Shown here in pieces: positions 59,355-64,000 of a DNA stretch of 64,000 nucleotides (position 1 is its first letter; each line of letters starts with the position of its first letter). The translations under genes were made by a program, and so were the position numbers. This DNA comes from Isoetes taiwanensis (lineage: Eukaryota; Streptophyta; Lycopodiopsida; Isoetales; Isoetaceae). The stretch is taken from the NCBI GenBank assembly GCA_021234155.1, contig JAJEKV010000035.1:6106068-6170067 (forward strand), read 5' to 3'. The notes under the pieces were generated by a model that did no database searches, had not been told where the DNA came from, and saw only the letters and a list, made by a program, of their open reading frames with translations.

Positions 59355-62250
59355 CACATGTTAGATGCATTTGGCCCAATCTTCGACAACGGCCTAGATG
59401 ACTATATAAATACTCTAACGCATGGTCATGAAGATCCGCTTTTATTGAGGAGGCATAAGCATTATATCGGTGCAAGCATATCTAGATTAGCTGACATCTT
59501 TATTGATATTAAACCTTCAAGCCAAATTCAAATGGAGCAATGCCGGTTTATCTGGCTTTGTTAGAGTAAAGTACAATTGCAATCACTTGACTTTGAATTT
59601 GTTGAAGTTGAATGTATCGTAAAGTAGTCTACATTTTATATCTATTTGTGCAAGAAAATACACCCTGAGGGAACACTATGCCAAAAAAAGTCGCGACCGA
59701 ATAAAAAATATATTGGCAGCTCTTTGGTTTAGGCTACCATAAGATTCACGCTTGTCCAAAATGATTGCATGGTATATTATCGGATGACATCTACAAGAAC
59801 ACGTAAACATGCCCTAAAATGTGGTGCCTCTAGGTACAATCACGGTGCCAAAGGAAAGACCCGTCAGATGAAGGTGGTTAAGCTACTTTCCATTGATCCT
59901 AAGCATAAGGCTATTGTTTTATATGTGAATCTCTAACTTACTCATGGGTTGGTGTGCGCTAATGCGCCGGTGACAATGTACTCGTGGTTAGTATTTGCAG
60001 CAATGGGTATATTGATGAAACATGGCGGAATTTGGAAGAGAGCCACGAAATCTCGTGATTAGGGTTGGCAGCGGATGGTGTTAATCCTTATGGGCGTCAA
60101 TCAGCCGCGTGGTCAACTTGGCGCTAGTGTTGATCAACTATAATTTACCACAGTAGTTACTCATGAAGACTAGCCATTTAATGGTAGTACTATTAGTTCG
60201 AGGACGAAGAAGTCGAAAGTCTAGATCCATATCCGAAAATAGTTATTGATGAGGCTTTTGACATTGTGGGTGAAGGTATTGAAGTTTACGATGTCTCAAG
60301 AGAACTTTCTTGCTGAGCGAATTTACCTTGAGAGCAATCTTAATGTGGACAACGATTGTAACTGGTTTGTATGAACTCTCTGGACTCAAGTGCGGATATG
60401 TACATGTCTTTGTAGGTTTGAACAGTTGAACTCTCGCCCGGTCCAACGGCATTGCACAAAACTATGCAAACTTCAAGAGATATCGCCAATGGAAAAATCG
60501 ACTTGACACGTAGGTCCAAGAGGAAAAACCTTTGAAAAGAGCCTCCCAAAAGGTTGACAATGAGAGATTAGGGTAACATGTGGGATGCCGTGGAAGGAAA
60601 TAAGGTTAAGGAATGAAGTGAAAGCATCCTTCTTCCTTCTACCCTATTGGACCGTAATTGAAGATTCATCATCTTCTTGATCCCATGCACATCTTTAAAA
60701 ACGTTTAGTATTTGGAAGCATGTCACGGGACGTAGGACACAGTCTTGCAGTACGAGAAGATCTACAAGAAGCTGGATCAAAATCTAAAAGCATAGTTAAA
60801 TGTGAAGAAGGAAAAAGGCCACAAGTGGATTGGATCGTGCCTAGAAAATGTATGAAACCCGTTCGAGAAGTTTATCAAGGCAATAAAGACTCGGCGGGAT
60901 ATATGCATTATCTCGCGTATTGTTTCCAACGGTGGGAGTTAAGCCGGGTTGAAATCTCATGATTGGCATAAAGATGTTGCAGTTTGCTTATTATTACAGG
61001 GCCGATCTAGCCGAGCGGTCCACTACATGCAATATAGGTCTCCTATCAGAGTTTTCCTGGTTCGTGCGGGTTTAGAAAACACTCGATGCTGAACTCTCAC
61101 TTAACTTTTTTTTCTTAAATCATATTTAGATGGATTACAAGGAAGGAGAATCTACAACAAATGAAATTCTTGGACATACGCGAACCAGGTCGTTGAGGCA
61201 TGTTGTAGGCTAGAGAAAGAATTCCCAACAAGTTTCTGGACATACAAACTCACTTACTAGTGCATTTAGTGGATCTAAGTAGAACTGCGAATAACAACAA
61301 ATCCTAGATGGATGTTTTTATAAACGCTTTGAAGGTCCTCAAAGCACTTGCATTGCCGGAAGGCGCGCAGGGTTACTATCGTAGGGTTGGCCAGCACGCG
61401 AGAGTCGCCATTCTATGTCACCGGTTCTTGGTCGATTCACAACTCTAATGCGTTCCACGAGTGATTATGGACCTATAGCCGATAAATTCCCAACCGGTAG
61501 TTGGAGAAGTTCCCCGGCGAAGACCACGTAAGAAATTGTTCACACCGAAGAACGTGCGCAAAGTCAATAAGTTTCATCTACAACCCACCCCTACGGAGAA
61601 TGGATGGCGTCGCCATACATATGCCACTTCTACCCAACCACCGCACCCCAAATCCAGGTCCCGCCATGAGATAAACAATAAATGGCTGCTCAATCAACTA
61701 GAGATGGTAGCGCAACGTGGCTTAACATGTTTAGCTATAACCGTGATATGCTAAAGGCGTTGTCACCATTTGTGGCGCACCGAATAGCACATATAATTCA
61801 CGATGCTTCATTATTTTGAACATTTGTTCCTTTACTTCTGCAGTGGGCACCATATGCACCAATATATTCTCCGGTGCTCACTTTCTCGACGCATTGCAAG
61901 TGTGGATCATGGCAAAATCCATCCGCGACAGTGGTATATCAGCAAAGTTTAGGCGCCGGGCGCACAACGCGCGTGACCCAAACCCGGAACGAGGCAATGT
62001 TGGAATGGACGGTACCATGCTGACCGACGGTTACGTCGGTAGTGCATTCAAAACACCGGGTGTTGTTTGATGTCGAATGGTTTGATCTTTGTGTGTATCG
62101 GTGCTCATGCCACGATACACGCGAAGATCTATCTCACCAGATCCAACTCGTCGGTATCGTGGGTCAAGACACACCTCGCGAGGGCTGGTTGCAAACGCTA
62201 CGTTTACTTCACGTACAAAATTTATATATATGTCATTAACAAAGGAACCA
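59355..62250 (+). pseudogene. TNP2-type CACTA transposase, heavily frameshifted
   Basis: Motifs occur in TNP2 order. HEDPLLLRR and IGASISRLADIFIDI (59425-59515), then PEGTL with KKSRDRIKNIL (near 59665-59710; usually PEGNxLPxS...KKIL), then CGASRY (59822). Next GVNPYG (60077-60094; usually GFNPFG), YNLPQ near 60140, and YANFKRYRQWKN near 60465-60500 (the YxxHRRFLP position). Then LDPMHIFKNV (60676-60703; usually HNLDVMHIEKNV) and GLKSHDWHK (60946-60972). The DUF4218-like downstream domain shows FLDIQTHLLVHLVD (61233-61274) and RWMF-like text. A DUF4216-like strand DVEWFDL with VQNLYICH lies near 62070-62240. TNP2 is the DDE-type transposase acting on the CACTA ends. More than a dozen indels and stops separate the pieces. 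Confidence 0.85.
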
Positions 62251-62259
62251 ATGTAATAG

Positions 62260-64000
62260 AGGTTTGTAGGTCACCTTCACCGCCGCACCTCAGCGGATCG
62301 CTGGTGGTTCGTGAAGTCCCGGAGCTGTAAGGCTCAAGCCCCACCATACGGAAGCGGGGTGAAGAAGAGATGGCGGCCTAATGAGGGGAGGTTAAAGGGC
62401 AGACTATTGTCATGATAGAAGACTACCATCGATTGAACCTCATTGCCTTCATTATATTTGCTATATTTTCCCACATGAAATGCGAACATTTCGGCATGAA
62501 TTTGTGCAATACCACAAACCATGGCGCTTTAAAGTAACATTTTCGCAACTTCAAGTTATCATAGACATTTACGCCGTTAATTTGGCATCCTATGGACCGG
62601 CGGTTTGCGTTACCGACGCGGCGCTTCACATACGGGGCTGAGTTACGCATCGCTTAAGCTTAATAACGGCAAAATGTGAAGATTCCCCTTCAAACGCGCG
62701 CGACCATGCATATTAAAAATCTCATGGCGTATATTCCTCCAAAATACAAAAATTCATATAAAACCCATATTACTACCCCAAATATGTCCGGACAAAGTGG
62801 ATGCCGCCAGCCATCTAGTGGGGGTATATATCAAGATTCAGTAGGATCCACCAGTTCTGGCGGTGCCGACGGTGATTTTCTCTAATTCCGCCCGTAAGCT
62901 CCGGCGATGTGAAACCTCGTCTCCGGCAGGTGTTCCGGCACTCATGCACAGTACTTCCGCGATGCTCCCATGGTTCAGGTAATCTTTAGGAGCCAAGAAT
63001 AAAGCTTTCTTCCCAGTTCTATCCTTCTAGGCATACGCCAGCGAACGAAGTTCACCAGTACTTTCAGGCACCCGGAGTCTGGGGATAGAGGGAAGGTTCC
63101 GCCCAGTACGCGCGAAGCCGAGGTCTTTCTTTGCCCCTATCATGCGCCATGGCGGGCTTTGCGTTTGAATTCCCGCCTCTCTTTGAAAGTTAGTTCGTTT
63201 CAGCCACCGACCGGAGGCGCCTGTGTTCGAAGCTTCCCACGCCTTCCGGTGCGGCATCGCGGGTACGCACTGGTGGAGAAGCCGCCACGGCGCATGTAGG
63301 GCAGGATTCACCGGCGAGAGCAGGAGCAGTCGAGCGCGCAGAGCGGCAGGACGGAGGGAAGCGCCAGAAGCTGAGGACTAATGGCGTAATATGGCATCTC
63401 CATACTTAAAACAAACGAAATTTACCGATGCCAAGATAGCCGTTAATCTGCCTATGCGAGAGAGACGCCGCTGAACGAGTCTTAAACGTCAGTTAAACGA
63501 TGCCATACGTCAAACGACGCTCGTTTGCGTCATCGTCGGCTTTTTTCCTATTTCGCGGATTTGAGTACGCGACCATCCTGACCAGTTTTTCGCTGTAAAG
63601 CATGTGGAGTTTTTTTCTTTGGCTGTTTTGGTTAAAGTACGGCCATGGAAGGGTATGCTTCACGCTGAACGCATCGCAGGAGGAGGGATCGCAGCGCAGA
63701 GGATATGGAACCGGTTTCTCATTAAGTAGTGCCAGCACCTGAAGCCATGTAAGGGCACTTCCGGCTGTGGCCTATCTATTTTCAACCTATAGCTGGCGGA
63801 GCCTGCCGAGGCGGTGAGAAGGGTATGGAATCCTCCGCGAACCCCCTCTCCTCCCCACTCTTCAAGATAAGAGGACGAGAACAACCCACCATCGGATGCA
63901 GCGCAGAAGAAGTGCGACCGGTAGAAGGTGGTCGTACCGGAATTAAGGCAGGTTCCGTGCTAATACGTAACTTGTAACCAAAGCATACCGATTTTTTGCG
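62260..64000. other. 3' part of the CACTA element or insert, no gene recognised
   Basis: CpG-richer than the left flank, with short open frames only (for example 63027-63311 minus) and no domain I know. 63425-63545 again has aacgacg/cgtcgtt-like words as in the 5' subterminal zone, so the right end may be near, but rc of CACTAGGGATGCG is absent. Confidence 0.4.

Larger units (their letters stand above)
55841..64000 (+). mobile_element. En/Spm (CACTA) transposon, 5' end to beyond window
   Basis: 55841 begins exactly CACTAGGGATGCGTCGGCGT, at a point where the 1.08-kb repeat unit is broken (gtattc|cactag against gtattctcggc in the other copies). The 3-bp target site is therefore probably TTC. 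Inside follow subterminal CGTCG repeats, an ORF1-like region and a TNP2 transposase in plus orientation. The inverted terminus was not found before 64000, so the element is more than 8.1 kb. Coding parts are full of small indels, so it is long dead or the sequence has errors. Confidence 0.85.

Overview
This window is nuclear DNA of a land plant. It holds an LRR receptor-like protein gene of plant type, plant-style CACTA (En/Spm) TNP2 transposase, Helitrons with plant-type termini, a Ty3 chromovirus-type retroelement and small GT-AG introns. I cannot fix the species; a large, transposon-filled genome such as that of a seed-free plant would fit. Almost every coding stretch is mobile or broken, and no ordinary housekeeping gene is intact.

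Layout. 1-15.3 kb: what I read as one large DNA transposon-like unit. A transposase-like gene of the DUF7869 type (minus strand, 1.05-3.97 kb) is divergent from an intron-containing gene (plus strand, 10.9-15.0 kb) with a ParB/sulfiredoxin-like segment and a beta-ordered DNA amino-methyltransferase. Between, inside and after them lie about 16 copies of a 16-bp palindrome with arms GATCGC/GCGATC and a variable 4-bp core. The unit was interrupted by two Helitrons joined head to tail (4038-6237 and 6238-9388), one carrying a 2-kb pyrimidine tract. Removing them restores one repeat unit of the array.

15.3-20.5 kb: a Helitron 3' end with captured exon-like pieces, then a deleted Ty3 element. 20.9-28.9 kb: a rearranged cluster of LRR receptor-like protein gene copies, all broken. 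29.1-47.5 kb: a CACTA-like terminus and ORF1-like remnants at both sides of a large insert. The insert holds a multi-exon SAM-domain gene with clean splice sites (minus), a fragment of an SNM1/DCLRE1-type nuclease gene inside one of its introns (plus), a roughly 320-bp satellite with inverted telo-box motifs, and one intact 342-codon ORF. 47.6-49.2 kb: a pseudokinase-like pseudogene. 49.8-51.2 kb: tRNA-like tandem units and a purine tract.

51.2-55.84 kb: a 1.08-kb tandem repeat, cut exactly by the 5' CACTA terminus of a decayed En/Spm element that runs off the window end. That element has subterminal CGTCG repeats, an upstream ORF with a SET-like stretch, and a TNP2 transposase readable through many frameshifts.

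The most notable system is the first unit: a transposase, a phage/bacterial-like ParB-methyltransferase and a dispersed GATC-containing palindrome array that could be its binding or modification target. That link is inference from arrangement.
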